Positions 1 through 9,541 of a DNA stretch of 64,000 bases are shown here, piece by piece. Origin of the DNA: Gemmatimonadaceae bacterium (GTDB lineage Bacteria; Gemmatimonadota; Gemmatimonadetes; Gemmatimonadales; Gemmatimonadaceae); the NCBI GenBank assembly GCA_022843265.1, contig JALHNZ010000001.1, forward strand, positions 124,001 to 188,000, in the 5' to 3' direction. Numbering within the stretch: position 1 is the stretch's first letter; each line of letters starts with the position of its first letter. The translations under genes and the position numbers were made by a program. Below the pieces are notes generated by a model. It was not told the origin of the DNA, did not search any database, and saw only the letters and a program-made list of their open reading frames with translations.

Positions 1-325
1 CCTTGGGCGTTGGTTTGCGCAAAATGCCACCGTACAACTGCAAACCGAGCGACTCGATATTGAACCGTCCACCCAGCTCAGGCCAGTTCGGATACCGCTC
101 GCGGAGCTGCGCATCGGCGGCCTGCCAGAGCGCAACGAGGCGTGCGTACGGCACATCGTCGGTCGGCTGCACCGTGGCCAACTCGGTTGCGAGCGACGCC
201 GGCAACGCATCAAGTACGGCCTGTACACCGGCGGCACCAACGAGCTGGTGCAAAAACGCGAGCGTGCCACGAACTGTCGCCCCTTTTGTGCTGGCAACCG
301 CCGCCTCCATCAGATCCGATTTCAT
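1..325 (-). CDS. Unknown protein, 3' part beyond window edge
   Basis: This is the N-terminal part (108 codons) of a minus-strand gene that runs off the start of the window. It begins with ATG at 325, overlapping the stop of the upstream acyl-CoA synthetase in an ATGA junction, so it is the tenth gene of the LacI-headed run. The protein starts MKSDLMEAAVASTKGATVRG and looks soluble and mostly helical, with no signal peptide or membrane segment in the visible part. The VRGTLAFLHQL...GVQAVLDALP pattern resembles the opening of DUF2378/TIGR02265-type proteins known from myxobacteria, but that is a weak resemblance by eye. The function is unknown. Confidence 0.72.
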   Translation of the reverse strand, partial: MKSDLMEAAVASTKGATVRGTLAFLHQLVGAAGVQAVLDALPASLATELATVQPTDDVPYARLVALWQAADAQLRERYPNWPELGGRFNIESLGLQLYGGILRKPTPK

Positions 326-1860
326 GATGGCGCCACCGCGGCAAAGGCGGGCGGCGCATCAATGAGCGCACGCACCGCGGAGCGATCAATCTTGCCTGAG
401 CCCAGCTTGGGGACGTGGTCAGCAAACACAACGCGCTTTGGCACCTTGTAACCAGCGAGTTTCTGGCGTGCGGCCGCGATAATCGCGGCGTCATCCAGCG
501 CATCGTGCCCAGCCGCGCGTACCACGACCGCGCATCCCACTTCGCCCCAGCGCTCGTCGGGAACGCCGATCACGGCCGCTTCGGCTACTCCCACGCAGCC
601 GAGCAACGCCGCTTCGACTTCACCCGGGAACACGTTTTCACCGCCGGAGATGTACATCTCCTTGCGTCGCCCACGAATCGCCCACACACCGTCTTCGCGG
701 CGCAGTGCGAGATCGCCAGTGCGCAGCCACCCGTCTGCCGTCATCACGTCGGCCGTGAGCTGGGGCGCATTGAAGTACCCATCGAACAGCTGCGGGCCGC
801 GGAGTTGCAACTCACCGATAGCGTTCGCTTCCACCGCAACGCCGTCCTCATTCATGAGACGCATCTCAAGAAATGGCAGCGGGTGTCCCACCGTGCCTGG
901 ATTCGCGTGCGCGATGGCGTTCGTGGTGGTAAAACAATTGGGGCCGCACTCGGTGAGACCGTAGCCTTCGCGAAAATTGTATCCCGCATCCCACACCGCA
1001 TCACGCACGCGTTGCGGGCACGGCGCGCCACCGGCAATAAACCATCGCAACGACGGCAACGGTTCGCCCCATGCTGGTCGTTCACGCAACATATCCAGCT
1101 GGGTCGGCACGCCAAACGCCACGGTGATCGATTGTTCGCGCATGGTGTGCAACAACTGATCGGGATCAAAGCTGTCGAACATCACCATGCGTCCGCCGCA
1201 GAATAGCAACGGCAATGTGAACACGCCCCAGCCACCCGTGTGAAACAGGGGCGATGCCAGTGGGCCAACATCGTTCGGTCCAAGCTGCCACGCGACGTTC
1301 GTCGCAACCGCATTCCAGTGCAGCTGACGATGTGGCATCACCACACCCTTGGGGGTGCCCGTGCTGCCAGACGTGTAAAGCAATAGTGCGGCCATGTCGC
1401 CATCGACATGTGCACGATGCGCCGGTGTTGATGCCCGTTGCAGCAGCAGTGGCGCGTCGCGGTCGAGATCGCACCACACCGGGCTCGCACTCCCGGAGAG
1501 GCGAACCGCTTCCTCGGCAAGTGACGTGAATCGATCTTCACCCAACAACACGGTGGGTGATGCATCGAGCAACACACGCGCGAGTTCTCGCGCACTCAAT
1601 CGCCAGTTGAGCGAAACCAGCGAGGCGCCAAGTCGATTGGCCCCGGTGAGCGCCGGCACAAACTCCATGCGATTCTGCGCGAGTATGGCAACACGAGCGC
1701 CCGGTCCTACACCCAACAATGTGAGAACCGCGCTCCACTTGTTGGCAAGCTCATCGAGCGCGCCGTAGCTGTACTCCGCTCCACGCGACGGATCAGTTAC
1801 CGCCACTCGATGTGGATCGTGCGATCCCCACCACGCTAACGGATCGTACACCGTGCTCAC
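322..1860 (-). CDS. AMP-forming acyl/aryl-CoA synthetase
   Basis: An ANL-superfamily ligase (512 aa) that would activate a carboxylic acid to its acyl-adenylate and then its CoA thioester in the cytoplasm. The phosphate-binding loop LYTSGSTGTPKG lies at residues 161-172. The YGLTECGPN motif is near residue 300, the hinge-region motif WLRTGDLALRREDG follows, and GSGKIDRS carries the catalytic lysine near the C terminus. Length and motif order are normal for medium-chain or aryl-CoA ligases; substrate cannot be read from sequence. Its ATG overlaps the stop of the secreted esterase gene by ATGA, and its stop overlaps the next gene the same way. That fits activation of the acid released by that esterase. 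Confidence 0.93.
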   Translation of the reverse strand: MSTVYDPLAWWGSHDPHRVAVTDPSRGAEYSYGALDELANKWSAVLTLLGVGPGARVAILAQNRMEFVPALTGANRLGASLVSLNWRLSARELARVLLDASPTVLLGEDRFTSLAEEAVRLSGSASPVWCDLDRDAPLLLQRASTPAHRAHVDGDMAALLLYTSGSTGTPKGVVMPHRQLHWNAVATNVAWQLGPNDVGPLASPLFHTGGWGVFTLPLLFCGGRMVMFDSFDPDQLLHTMREQSITVAFGVPTQLDMLRERPAWGEPLPSLRWFIAGGAPCPQRVRDAVWDAGYNFREGYGLTECGPNCFTTTNAIAHANPGTVGHPLPFLEMRLMNEDGVAVEANAIGELQLRGPQLFDGYFNAPQLTADVMTADGWLRTGDLALRREDGVWAIRGRRKEMYISGGENVFPGEVEAALLGCVGVAEAAVIGVPDERWGEVGCAVVVRAAGHDALDDAAIIAAARQKLAGYKVPKRVVFADHVPKLGSGKIDRSAVRALIDAPPAFAAVAPS

Positions 1861-2885
1861 GGGCGTCCGCTTCTCGCCGCGAACGACTCCTGCTCCGCAA
1901 TGAACGCGAAGAGCATTGCTGTGGCGTCGGCACCGTCAGGATCCGTATACGTTCCCTCTTTCGCCCCGCCCGACCACGCGTGTCCTACATCGCGTACGCG
2001 CCAGTCCACCAGCCACGCGCGACCAGCCGCATCAGTTTCTGCGCGCAGTTGTGCCGTCTTTCCAGTACTCGCGCCTTGCAACCGTTCGCGCGGTCGAGCG
2101 AGCGACAGCACATCAAGCACATCGCTCCACTGCTGCACCAGAGCATCGGCGTTACGCGGGCTCACGACTGCATCGGTTGTTCCGTGCATCACGAGCAGCG
2201 GTATGGCTCGCTTCCGCTCACCCATCCGCGACAACACCACGGACGCACTCGTGCTTCCGTCACGCGGTCCGTTCCGCATGGCGAGCAGCGCATCCGGCAC
2301 CGTGGCCGCCGCGCCAACAGCCACGCCGCTGACAACGGTGAGCGAGGCCACCTGCTCCGGGTACGCTGTGGCGAAGAGCTGTGCCATGGCACCACCTGCC
2401 GACAGACCCGCGATGTGCACCCGGGACGCGTCCACGTTGTAGCGCTTGGAAATCATGGTGATCACCGACGACAACCAGGCGACTTCCCCCTCGTCACGAT
2501 GCTGGTGGCGCGGATCATACCAATTCCAGCACTTTTGCGGGTGCGCGGACGCTTCCTGCTCCGGCGCCAGCACAATCAGGCCCGCGCGCTCGGCGAACAT
2601 TTCCACCCGCGTGCCACGCATGAGATCGGCCGCGTCCTGCGTGCACCCGTGCAGGAAGACCAACATGGCCGTCGCCGCGCCGGGAGTTCGCGTTGATGGC
2701 TCGTACAGTCGCCAGTTTTTACTCAGCTCACCCAACCGATGGCGGCCCGTGCTGCTCTTGCCTGGCAAAGTGTCCCTCACGTCGGCCGCCTGCGCGATTG
2801 GTTCGCTCGCGTACTGCACGCCTGCCGCCACCGGAAGAATTCCGGTGACGGCAAGTGTCAGAACCAACGGCAGCACGTATTGCAT
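1857..2885 (-). CDS. Secreted PHB-depolymerase/feruloyl-esterase-like hydrolase
   Basis: An alpha/beta hydrolase of the LpqC/PHB-depolymerase family, 342 aa from the ATG at 2885. That start gives a clean signal peptide (MQYVLPLVLTLAVTGILPVA), whereas an upstream GTG at 2912 would spoil it. FLHGCTQDA supplies the oxyanion region near residue 79. The nucleophile elbow GLSAGG places serine at about residue 162, and a CWNWYDPRHQHRDEGE stretch is typical of this family. It probably cleaves ester bonds outside the cytoplasmic membrane, in polyhydroxyalkanoates or in aryl esters such as feruloyl esters. The TonB receptor lies 4 bases upstream and an acyl-CoA synthetase overlaps downstream. Substrate is inferred only. 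Confidence 0.87.
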   Translation of the reverse strand: MQYVLPLVLTLAVTGILPVAAGVQYASEPIAQAADVRDTLPGKSSTGRHRLGELSKNWRLYEPSTRTPGAATAMLVFLHGCTQDAADLMRGTRVEMFAERAGLIVLAPEQEASAHPQKCWNWYDPRHQHRDEGEVAWLSSVITMISKRYNVDASRVHIAGLSAGGAMAQLFATAYPEQVASLTVVSGVAVGAAATVPDALLAMRNGPRDGSTSASVVLSRMGERKRAIPLLVMHGTTDAVVSPRNADALVQQWSDVLDVLSLARPRERLQGASTGKTAQLRAETDAAGRAWLVDWRVRDVGHAWSGGAKEGTYTDPDGADATAMLFAFIAEQESFAARSGRP

Positions 2886-2889
2886 GAGA

Positions 2890-5445
2890 TCAAAGATCGA
2901 AGCGTACACCAAGGAATGCCATGGAGCCGATGGCCGGCATGTTCAGGAGCTCAATGTGCTCCCGACCAATGCCGCAGCCCCATCCACGACGATACCCTGA
3001 TGGCACGGCCGCGTTCAGGAACGCCGGCGCCGTGCTCGTACCACTCGTGCACACAAATGCATTCTGCACGGACAGGTTGATCTGGGCCCGCTGCGATGGC
3101 AACCGATAGCCTACGTTAAAATCAAGGCCAAGCAGCCCCGGAATGCGTCCGTTGTGCGCTCCGGACAGGAACTGGTAGTCCTTCACGAAGCGCATCGTGA
3201 AGCCACCAAACGAACCAAACGGCAGCGCCGTGCTCTCCATGCCCACCGTAAACTTGGCACTCGGGCTGTTCAGTGACGTGGCTTCGGCCGGGTCGCCCGG
3301 TGCGCGAATAATTGAGTCGAGTTGCATGAACGACATCGTGCCACTCGTGGTGAGTGACGGTGTGATCAGGTAGCGCCAGCCGGCATCGATACCCGAAAGT
3401 GTCGCCTTTCCGAGATTGAAGTAGGTGAGCGCAATCTGGTCGGCACCCGCGGCGTTCGTGTATTTGGTGTTCGTACGCGCGTTGAATGCAAACGACGCAG
3501 CGGCACCCGCAAACGGGTTTGCCACCACCACCAACGGGCTCAGGAAGCTCTCGTAGCGAGCCACCCAGCCGGCGACCTCCAGGAACAGCTTGTCGCCGAT
3601 CACACCCTTGTAGCCAAGCTCGATCGTGTTGTTCGATTCCGGTTCAACAGCCGCAAGCGTGCGCAACACCGTGCCTGCAGCGTTCTTCACCTGAATGCCG
3701 TCGCGATTGCCGAATACGCCAACGAACGGCGCAAAATCACGGAAGTAGAAGCTGGTCTGCAGAATGGACGGTGACTTGAACGCGCGATTGTACGTAATGC
3801 GGAACGTGTTGTTCTCGCTCGGCGAGATCAGCAGCGCTGCTTTCGGCGAGAACTGGTTGTCGTAGAACTCGGGTTTGTCATAACGAGCGCCGAGCACCAG
3901 CTTCGTGTGCTCGTTGATCGGCGTTTCGGTCTGTGCGTACGCGCCGATCTGCTGCAGCTCAAGATCCTCACCCGTGATCGCGTCTTCGAGCCATACGCGC
4001 CGCGAGGAAACCAGATCACGACGCGCCTGTGCGCCCCAGATCACGCGCGTGTTCAGCAACGCTGGCACCGTGAAGTTGTGCTGCGCTTCTGCGGCCATCA
4101 GGCGCCCGTCGGCGGGAAATGCCGAGGCCTGTTTTACCGAATCATCGCTGATGCCGTTGAAGCGCGCCGCCCGACGATTGGTGGAGAATCCGTTGATCGC
4201 GTACGTCTGTCCCGACAGCGACCGGGTCGCGTACACCTGCGCGAAGAACCGATCGCTGGTGAAACGCACCTGCTGATTCCAGTAGCCCCAATCCTTGAGC
4301 TGATTGCGGCCGGCGCTCGTAATGCCCACACCGTTCGACTTGCTCGCGCCGCCCTGATACTCCAGCCGTGCTCCACCATCGAAGTACCACACCAGCGCGC
4401 CACCACCACGCAAGTAATCGGTGTTCCAGTCAATCCCGATTTCCGGACTCGGCGTGGTGCTCGGCGCGACCGCGGCGTAGCGATTCACATTCTGCCAATC
4501 ATAGGCGTCGATCAGCTCACCGGTGACCTTGTAGCCGAGCCGCCCATTCAGGAGCACACCCGCGTGACGCCCCTGCACGTTCCTGAACGACACCGTACCC
4601 GGTGTTTCTTCACCGAAGCGGCTGATCGAGTTGCCGCCCACACTGAACTCCAGAATGGTGCCTGGGTACTGCTTGGGATCTTTGCTGAGCAGCGTGATCA
4701 CGCCGTTGGAGGCGTCCGGTCCGTAGAGCGCCGCGCCGGGACCGATCAACACTTCCACGCCGGCAATATCAACTTTCGGAATGGTTGTGAATACACCAAC
4801 CGGCAACCCGTTTTCAGGCAACACGGCAATGCGATTGTCTTCCATTTGCAGCATGCGATTGTTGAACGCGCTGTTGAATCCACGCGCGTTGATGCCAGCT
4901 GCCGCAATACCTGTCTGGAAGAAGTCCACACCCTTCACATCCTTGAGCGCCGCCGTGAACGAGTTGCCTACGGTGTTACGAATCATGTCCGCATCAATGC
5001 GCGACACGGTGGCGGGAGCGTCGGTGATTTTTTCAACACGGCGCGACGCAGACACGACATAACTGCCGATTTGCAGTGCGCTGGAAGACAGCTGCATATC
5101 CAGACGTGTTTCTTCGCCCGCCCGAATCACCGTACCCGCGAACGTGCGCACGACCGAACCGATGCGCTGCGCGCGGATTTCGTAGGTGCCTGCGGGAATT
5201 CCGGTAATCCGATAGCGCCCATCCGTACCGGAGGTGACAGCGAAGCGCGTGCCCATGAGGCCCACTTGCGTGCCGGGAAGCGCCTTGCCGGCGCTGTCTG
5301 CCACCACGCCAACGAGCGATCCAGTTTGCGCCTGCACCAACGCAGGAGTAGCCATTACCGCGGTAGCCAACACAAGCGCGCGACCGCAGACCGCGCGCCA
5401 GACGCGATCATTCGCGCGAGTGAAAAACGACATTGCGGGCGACAT
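2890..5445 (-). CDS. TonB-dependent outer-membrane receptor
   Basis: A large outer-membrane receptor (851 aa). A signal peptide ends near ALVQAQ. A carboxypeptidase-regulatory-like beta-sandwich follows (about residues 42-115, GSLVGVVADSAGKALPGTQV), then a plug domain (KITDAPATVSRID, NARGFN, GPGAALYGPDASNGVI), then a 22-strand-type barrel ending in the hydrophobic FLGVRFDL terminus. It would bring a large or scarce substrate into the periplasm using TonB energy; no TonB/ExbBD genes are in the window. It sits between the MaoC gene (TGATG overlap) and the secreted esterase, so its ligand is probably the ester handled by this locus. ATG at 5433 is an alternative start. Confidence 0.94.
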   Translation of the reverse strand: MSPAMSFFTRANDRVWRAVCGRALVLATAVMATPALVQAQTGSLVGVVADSAGKALPGTQVGLMGTRFAVTSGTDGRYRITGIPAGTYEIRAQRIGSVVRTFAGTVIRAGEETRLDMQLSSSALQIGSYVVSASRRVEKITDAPATVSRIDADMIRNTVGNSFTAALKDVKGVDFFQTGIAAAGINARGFNSAFNNRMLQMEDNRIAVLPENGLPVGVFTTIPKVDIAGVEVLIGPGAALYGPDASNGVITLLSKDPKQYPGTILEFSVGGNSISRFGEETPGTVSFRNVQGRHAGVLLNGRLGYKVTGELIDAYDWQNVNRYAAVAPSTTPSPEIGIDWNTDYLRGGGALVWYFDGGARLEYQGGASKSNGVGITSAGRNQLKDWGYWNQQVRFTSDRFFAQVYATRSLSGQTYAINGFSTNRRAARFNGISDDSVKQASAFPADGRLMAAEAQHNFTVPALLNTRVIWGAQARRDLVSSRRVWLEDAITGEDLELQQIGAYAQTETPINEHTKLVLGARYDKPEFYDNQFSPKAALLISPSENNTFRITYNRAFKSPSILQTSFYFRDFAPFVGVFGNRDGIQVKNAAGTVLRTLAAVEPESNNTIELGYKGVIGDKLFLEVAGWVARYESFLSPLVVVANPFAGAAASFAFNARTNTKYTNAAGADQIALTYFNLGKATLSGIDAGWRYLITPSLTTSGTMSFMQLDSIIRAPGDPAEATSLNSPSAKFTVGMESTALPFGSFGGFTMRFVKDYQFLSGAHNGRIPGLLGLDFNVGYRLPSQRAQINLSVQNAFVCTSGTSTAPAFLNAAVPSGYRRGWGCGIGREHIELLNMPAIGSMAFLGVRFDL

Positions 5446-5882
5446 CAGACGTCTCCAGAGGTGGGAGGAGAAAATGGAGGAGGGACCAGTACAACTGCTT
5501 CACCGTCGAGCACAACGGTGCCGTTCTGATTGCGACAGACCGTTGTCAACCGCACGCGTCGCGTACGTGCCATGATTTCCACGACTTCTATTCGCACCGT
5601 GATGGTGTCGCTGATGCGAACCGGCTGACGAAACGCGAGCGTTTGCGACAGATAGATCGCGCCTGGTCCGGGAACACCATTCGCGATCGCCGCCGAGATG
5701 AACCCGGCGGTCAGCATCCCGTGCGCGATGCGTCCACCAAAGCGACTCGCTGACGCTGCGACCTCGTCCACATGCACGGGATTGAAATCGCCGGTGATCG
5801 TCGCGTACTGCATGACATCCGCGTCCGAAACCGTTTTGCTCCACTCTGAGGTGACGCCTACCGAAATTGCATCAAACTCCAT
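5445..5882 (-). CDS. MaoC-like (R)-specific enoyl-CoA hydratase
   Basis: A hot-dog-fold protein of 145 aa from the ATG at 5882; the open frame extends upstream to 6050 but that part is antisense to the symporter. The hydratase signature is intact: YATITGDFNPVHVDEVAA gives Asp32 and His37 as the likely catalytic pair, followed by GRIAHGML. The family hydrates trans-2-enoyl-CoA or related thioesters, in beta-oxidation or polyhydroxyalkanoate precursor formation. It starts one base after the symporter stop and its TGA overlaps the TonB receptor ATG. With two CoA ligases and a FabH-like enzyme in the same run, a role in oxidising an acyl-CoA side chain is plausible. Confidence 0.88.
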   Translation of the reverse strand: MEFDAISVGVTSEWSKTVSDADVMQYATITGDFNPVHVDEVAASASRFGGRIAHGMLTAGFISAAIANGVPGPGAIYLSQTLAFRQPVRISDTITVRIEVVEIMARTRRVRLTTVCRNQNGTVVLDGEAVVLVPPPFSPPTSGDV

Positions 5883-5883
5883 G

Positions 5884-7404
5884 TCATGCCTCCATGACTG
5901 CGCGAACGTCTGACGAGAGTGTGGTCGCAGCTGTTGCGCGCGTAAACCACGACACCACAAAAAACACCAGCAGTGACGACACCAGCGCGATAGCCGACGC
6001 CGTGACACCAGATGGGAACGTGAACACTTTCTGAAAGGCGAGCGTCTCAAGCGCCAACGTGATCACGAGGCCTGTGGCGATCGAGCTCACCGCTCCGGCC
6101 CGCGTTGCGCCAGTCCAGTTGAGTCCAACCGCGAGTGCGGGCACGAGCGTGGAGGCGAACAATCCCCAGCCGAAGATCCCGAGAAACGCCACCAGTGTAC
6201 CCGAAGCCTGTGCCACGACCGCCGACACGAGCGCAATCACAACCGTCCAGATGCGGCCCCACTTCAGCTCGTTGCTCAGTCGCGTACCAAACGCCACTGG
6301 CAGATCATGCGTGAACGCGGCCGCGCCAATACTCATGAACGAGTTAACGGTGCTCATGATGGCCGCTGCCACACTCGCGAAAACAATCGCGGCGATGGGC
6401 ACGGGCGTGAAGTTGAGCAAAAAAACGGGCGTCGCGTCGTCCGCGAGGCGAAGCGGCGGCGTTGCGCCACTAAGCACAAGCGACTTCATGGCCAGTCCCA
6501 CACCTATGAAGAGCAGCAGTGAGACAAACAGCGCGCCGGTCATCAGCAGCGGAAACCATTTAAGTCGACGTGCATCGCGCAACATGAAAAACTTGTGCAC
6601 CACATGCGGCTGGCCGAGTGAACCGAGGCCAAACACGAAGTAAAACGAGAGCGCGGCAAGCGGGGTAAGTTTGCCCCATGGCGAGAGCAGCCCCGCGTCT
6701 GTGGAGAGAATCGTGCGCGACATGCCGGAGAATCCGCCGCCAGCCTCGAGCGCATACCAGAACACCACACCGGAGGCCACCGCCATCAACGTGCCTTGAA
6801 ACACATCGTTGTAGATGCCCGCGAGAATGCCTCCTGACACCGAATACGCGAGCACAATCAGCGTGCCAATCCAGATGGATGCCGCGAGCCCAGGCGCAAA
6901 AATCGCGTCAATGACCAACCCAAGCGCCAGGATATTGGTGGCCATGTAACCGATCACCGCGATGATGATCGCCACCGCGGAGAGCCCCTGCGCCGCGCGC
7001 GACTGGTAACGCGCACCGATTGCGTCGGGAATGGTCATCATCTCGCGAACTTCCGCGAGCAGTCGCAACCGCTTCGCCATGACCCACGCGCCCATGGAGT
7101 TGGTGAGCGCGGCGGGCAGCACGATGAACACCGCACCGAGTCCCACCGTGTACACAAGTCCGGGCCCGCCAATGAATGCAAACCCCGAGAGCGTGGCCGC
7201 CATTGACGCAATGGCCAGCGTGAAGAGACCAATCCCTTTGCCGGCCACAAAAAAGTCCGCCGCTGATCGTGTGCGTCGTGCTGCCCACGTGCCGATCACA
7301 GCAACCACCACGAAGTAGGCAATGGCGACCGCTCCGATGACAGGCTGTTTGAGCTCGGGCAAGGCCGTCGTCTGCAGCAGCGCGAACACAGGACTGATCT
7401 GCAT
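5884..7404 (-). CDS. Sodium:solute symporter (SSS family)
   Basis: A 506-aa integral membrane protein with about 13 hydrophobic segments and the SSS/PutP-type core: the ARRTRSAADFFVAGKG loop after the first helix, then FIGGPGLVYTVGLGA and GRIWTVVIALVSAVVAQ later. It would use the sodium gradient to move an organic solute, such as a mono-carboxylate, across the inner membrane. The gene overlaps the preceding small membrane protein by one base (TGATG), resembling the pairing of acetate permease ActP with a small partner protein. It is probably the inner-membrane step after the TonB receptor encoded downstream. Substrate unknown. Confidence 0.92.
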   Translation of the reverse strand: MQISPVFALLQTTALPELKQPVIGAVAIAYFVVVAVIGTWAARRTRSAADFFVAGKGIGLFTLAIASMAATLSGFAFIGGPGLVYTVGLGAVFIVLPAALTNSMGAWVMAKRLRLLAEVREMMTIPDAIGARYQSRAAQGLSAVAIIIAVIGYMATNILALGLVIDAIFAPGLAASIWIGTLIVLAYSVSGGILAGIYNDVFQGTLMAVASGVVFWYALEAGGGFSGMSRTILSTDAGLLSPWGKLTPLAALSFYFVFGLGSLGQPHVVHKFFMLRDARRLKWFPLLMTGALFVSLLLFIGVGLAMKSLVLSGATPPLRLADDATPVFLLNFTPVPIAAIVFASVAAAIMSTVNSFMSIGAAAFTHDLPVAFGTRLSNELKWGRIWTVVIALVSAVVAQASGTLVAFLGIFGWGLFASTLVPALAVGLNWTGATRAGAVSSIATGLVITLALETLAFQKVFTFPSGVTASAIALVSSLLVFFVVSWFTRATAATTLSSDVRAVMEA

Positions 7405-7889
7405 CAGTGCGACCCTTCGCGTGCGCCAATCGATTTCGTCTCGGGAAGCCGCGCCGCGCGTACACGGGCGATGTCTTCATCGCTCAGTGTGAGCTTGTCA
7501 AACGTCAGCGCATACACGATCGGCAACACAAACAGGGGCAACAGCCCCACGCCGAACAAGATCACTGCGGCACGTCTCGGCAGACCAAGCAGCAGAGGTG
7601 TGTCGACACTTTCCGGCGGCAGGGTGAGTGCGACGAGAAAACCACCCGCCACGAGCGCGAGCACGAGCACGAATGGCACCGCCAACGGACCGAGTCCGCG
7701 AACATCACGAACCGCGCCGAGAATCATCATCGCAAACATCGTCACGGGCATCATGACCGCCATCAACCACGGCCCCGCCTGGGAGAACGGCGCCGGCAAG
7801 AAGGCACTGGCGTAGGCCAGCGCGATGCACACCACGCCAAGCACCAGCGCACGCAGCGCCCAATCGCGAACCGATGTGGAAGGCGTCAT
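7404..7889 (-). CDS. Small four-helix membrane protein paired with symporter
   Basis: A 161-aa protein with four predicted membrane segments (about residues 13-32, 38-57, 68-88 and 107-128) and a charged C-terminal tail of about 30 residues (DKLTLSDEDIARVRAARLP). I do not recognise the family. Its start overlaps the upstream CoA ligase (ATGA) and its stop overlaps the symporter start (TGATG), so the two membrane proteins should be made in step. Small partner proteins next to SSS symporters are known (DUF485 with ActP, DUF4212), but this one is longer and has two more helices. A symporter subunit or assembly factor is a reasonable guess. Confidence 0.78.
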   Translation of the reverse strand: MTPSTSVRDWALRALVLGVVCIALAYASAFLPAPFSQAGPWLMAVMMPVTMFAMMILGAVRDVRGLGPLAVPFVLVLALVAGGFLVALTLPPESVDTPLLLGLPRRAAVILFGVGLLPLFVLPIVYALTFDKLTLSDEDIARVRAARLPETKSIGAREGSH

Positions 7890-9541
7890 GCTGACACCTG
7901 TTCCGACGGTTCGGCGTACAGTGCATCAAGCGCGTGCTGATACTGAGCGATGATCACAGGTCGCTTGAGTTTGAAGGTTGGTGTGAATTCGCCGGTCTCC
8001 ACACTCCACGGTGCGGTAGCAATCACAAACGCACGTACTTGTTCGGTACGTGACAGCGCACTGTTCACAACGTCCACGTGTGCCTGCACGGCCGTGCGTA
8101 TGGACGGAAGCGCTGCCACCGCTTCACTCTGCAGCTGCAGTACGGCGGAGAGAAAGCGGCGCCCTTCGCCGTAGCACATGGCCGACGCAATCAACGGCGA
8201 CGCGCATAACGCCGCTTCAATAGGGAGGGGCGCTACCTTTTTGCCCGTCGACAGGGCGATCAACTCCTTTCGCCGCCCGACGATACGCAGCGCACCGTCC
8301 GGTTCCAGCTCCGCCAGATCCCCGGTGTGCAGCCACTCGCCGTCGGCAGTAAAGGCCGACGCTGTCTCAAGAGGTTTTCCGAAGTAACCCGAGAACGTCA
8401 ACGCGTTGCGGCGCACCAGCAGCTCGCCATCGTCCGCGATGCGCACGTGCGTGCCCGGCATGACATGCCCCACGGTATCGAAGCGCTCCGCGCCAGGTTT
8501 GTTCATCGCCACACACAGGTGCTCCGTTTGACCATACGCACCAAGCACGGTCAGACCGGCGGCGTGCAACGTTTCGGCGACTGAGGGCGCAAGCGCCGCA
8601 CCACCGGACGTGGCGATTCGGCAGCGTGCCCCGAGCAGTGCGCGAATCGCGTGCGGCGCGTCTGATGAGGCACTCGGCAGCTGTGCGGCGCGTGCGAGCT
8701 TCTCAAACAGTCGGGGCAATCCACCGAACACGGTGGGCTCGAAGAGCCGTGTCGCGGTAAACACATCTTCGGGTGCTTCAACCAGCACGGCGCTCATGCC
8801 AACATGCAGTCGCACGTACAGTCCGAACACGCGTTCGGCCGCGTGACAGAACGGCAGAAACGACACGCCGGAATCGCTCGCGTGCAGCGACAGCGTTTGT
8901 GCAATGCTCTGCGCCGAGGCGAGCAGATATCGATGCGAAATGCGCGCACCTCGCGGTTCACCCGTAGAGCCCGAGGTGTAGATCAGCATGGCATCCTGAT
9001 CGAGCGAGAGCGACTCGAAGCGCGCGCGGAGCGCGGCATCAAGCGCCTCACGGTTGCCTTCGCCTTCGCCCAGAAAACTCGACCAGTCGGCTTCGAACGC
9101 TTCGAGCCCACCGCCGGCAAACGGTTCGTCTACCACCACGGTAAGATTCCACGAGAGCTGATCGCGAACGCTGCGCACGATATCGCGCCGAGCGTGGGTG
9201 TCAACGAACACCAGTTGTGCGCCGGAGTCGCGCAGCTGCGCGGCGATCTGTGCAGCGGCACTGGTTGGGTAGGCACCAACGCACACCACACCCGCCATGA
9301 GCGCGCCCAGGTCCACAATCGGCCACAACGGGCGATTGTCAGAGAACACCAGAATGCGATCCCCGACCGCGAGGCCGCGCGCGATAAGTGAACGCGCCAC
9401 AGACTCTGCGGCTCGCGCCCAATCACGCCATGTAATGGTGTCTCCAAGCACCGTTGCGCCTCGTGGCAGCACTCGGTACGCAACACCGTCTGGTGTCGCG
9501 GCCGCACGATCCAGCAGCTCATGCACCAGTGTGTGCGTCAT
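7886..9541 (-). CDS. Long-chain acyl-CoA synthetase (AMP-forming)
   Basis: A second ANL-superfamily ligase (551 aa), of the long-chain type by its layout. It has MLIYTSGSTGEPRGARIS as phosphate-binding loop, VLGAYGQTEHLCVAMN, GEWLHTGDLAELEPDG, and the long-chain-type GRRKELIALSTGKKVAPLPIE segment in place of the more usual GENVYP. The ATG at 9541 overlaps the FabH-like gene stop (ATGA) and begins MTHTLVHELLDRAAATPDG; the longer frame from 9577 is unlikely. Two different CoA ligases in one operon suggest either two acid substrates or successive intermediates. The C-terminal ETGEFTPTFKLKRPVI matches the family's usual ending. Confidence 0.92.
   Translation of the reverse strand: MTHTLVHELLDRAAATPDGVAYRVLPRGATVLGDTITWRDWARAAESVARSLIARGLAVGDRILVFSDNRPLWPIVDLGALMAGVVCVGAYPTSAAAQIAAQLRDSGAQLVFVDTHARRDIVRSVRDQLSWNLTVVVDEPFAGGGLEAFEADWSSFLGEGEGNREALDAALRARFESLSLDQDAMLIYTSGSTGEPRGARISHRYLLASAQSIAQTLSLHASDSGVSFLPFCHAAERVFGLYVRLHVGMSAVLVEAPEDVFTATRLFEPTVFGGLPRLFEKLARAAQLPSASSDAPHAIRALLGARCRIATSGGAALAPSVAETLHAAGLTVLGAYGQTEHLCVAMNKPGAERFDTVGHVMPGTHVRIADDGELLVRRNALTFSGYFGKPLETASAFTADGEWLHTGDLAELEPDGALRIVGRRKELIALSTGKKVAPLPIEAALCASPLIASAMCYGEGRRFLSAVLQLQSEAVAALPSIRTAVQAHVDVVNSALSRTEQVRAFVIATAPWSVETGEFTPTFKLKRPVIIAQYQHALDALYAEPSEQVSA

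Noticed and set aside
3907-5529. 540-aa open frame on the plus strand
   Set aside because: It lies antisense to the TonB receptor gene, which has clear domain motifs; the plus-strand translation is His/Arg-rich and matches nothing recognisable.
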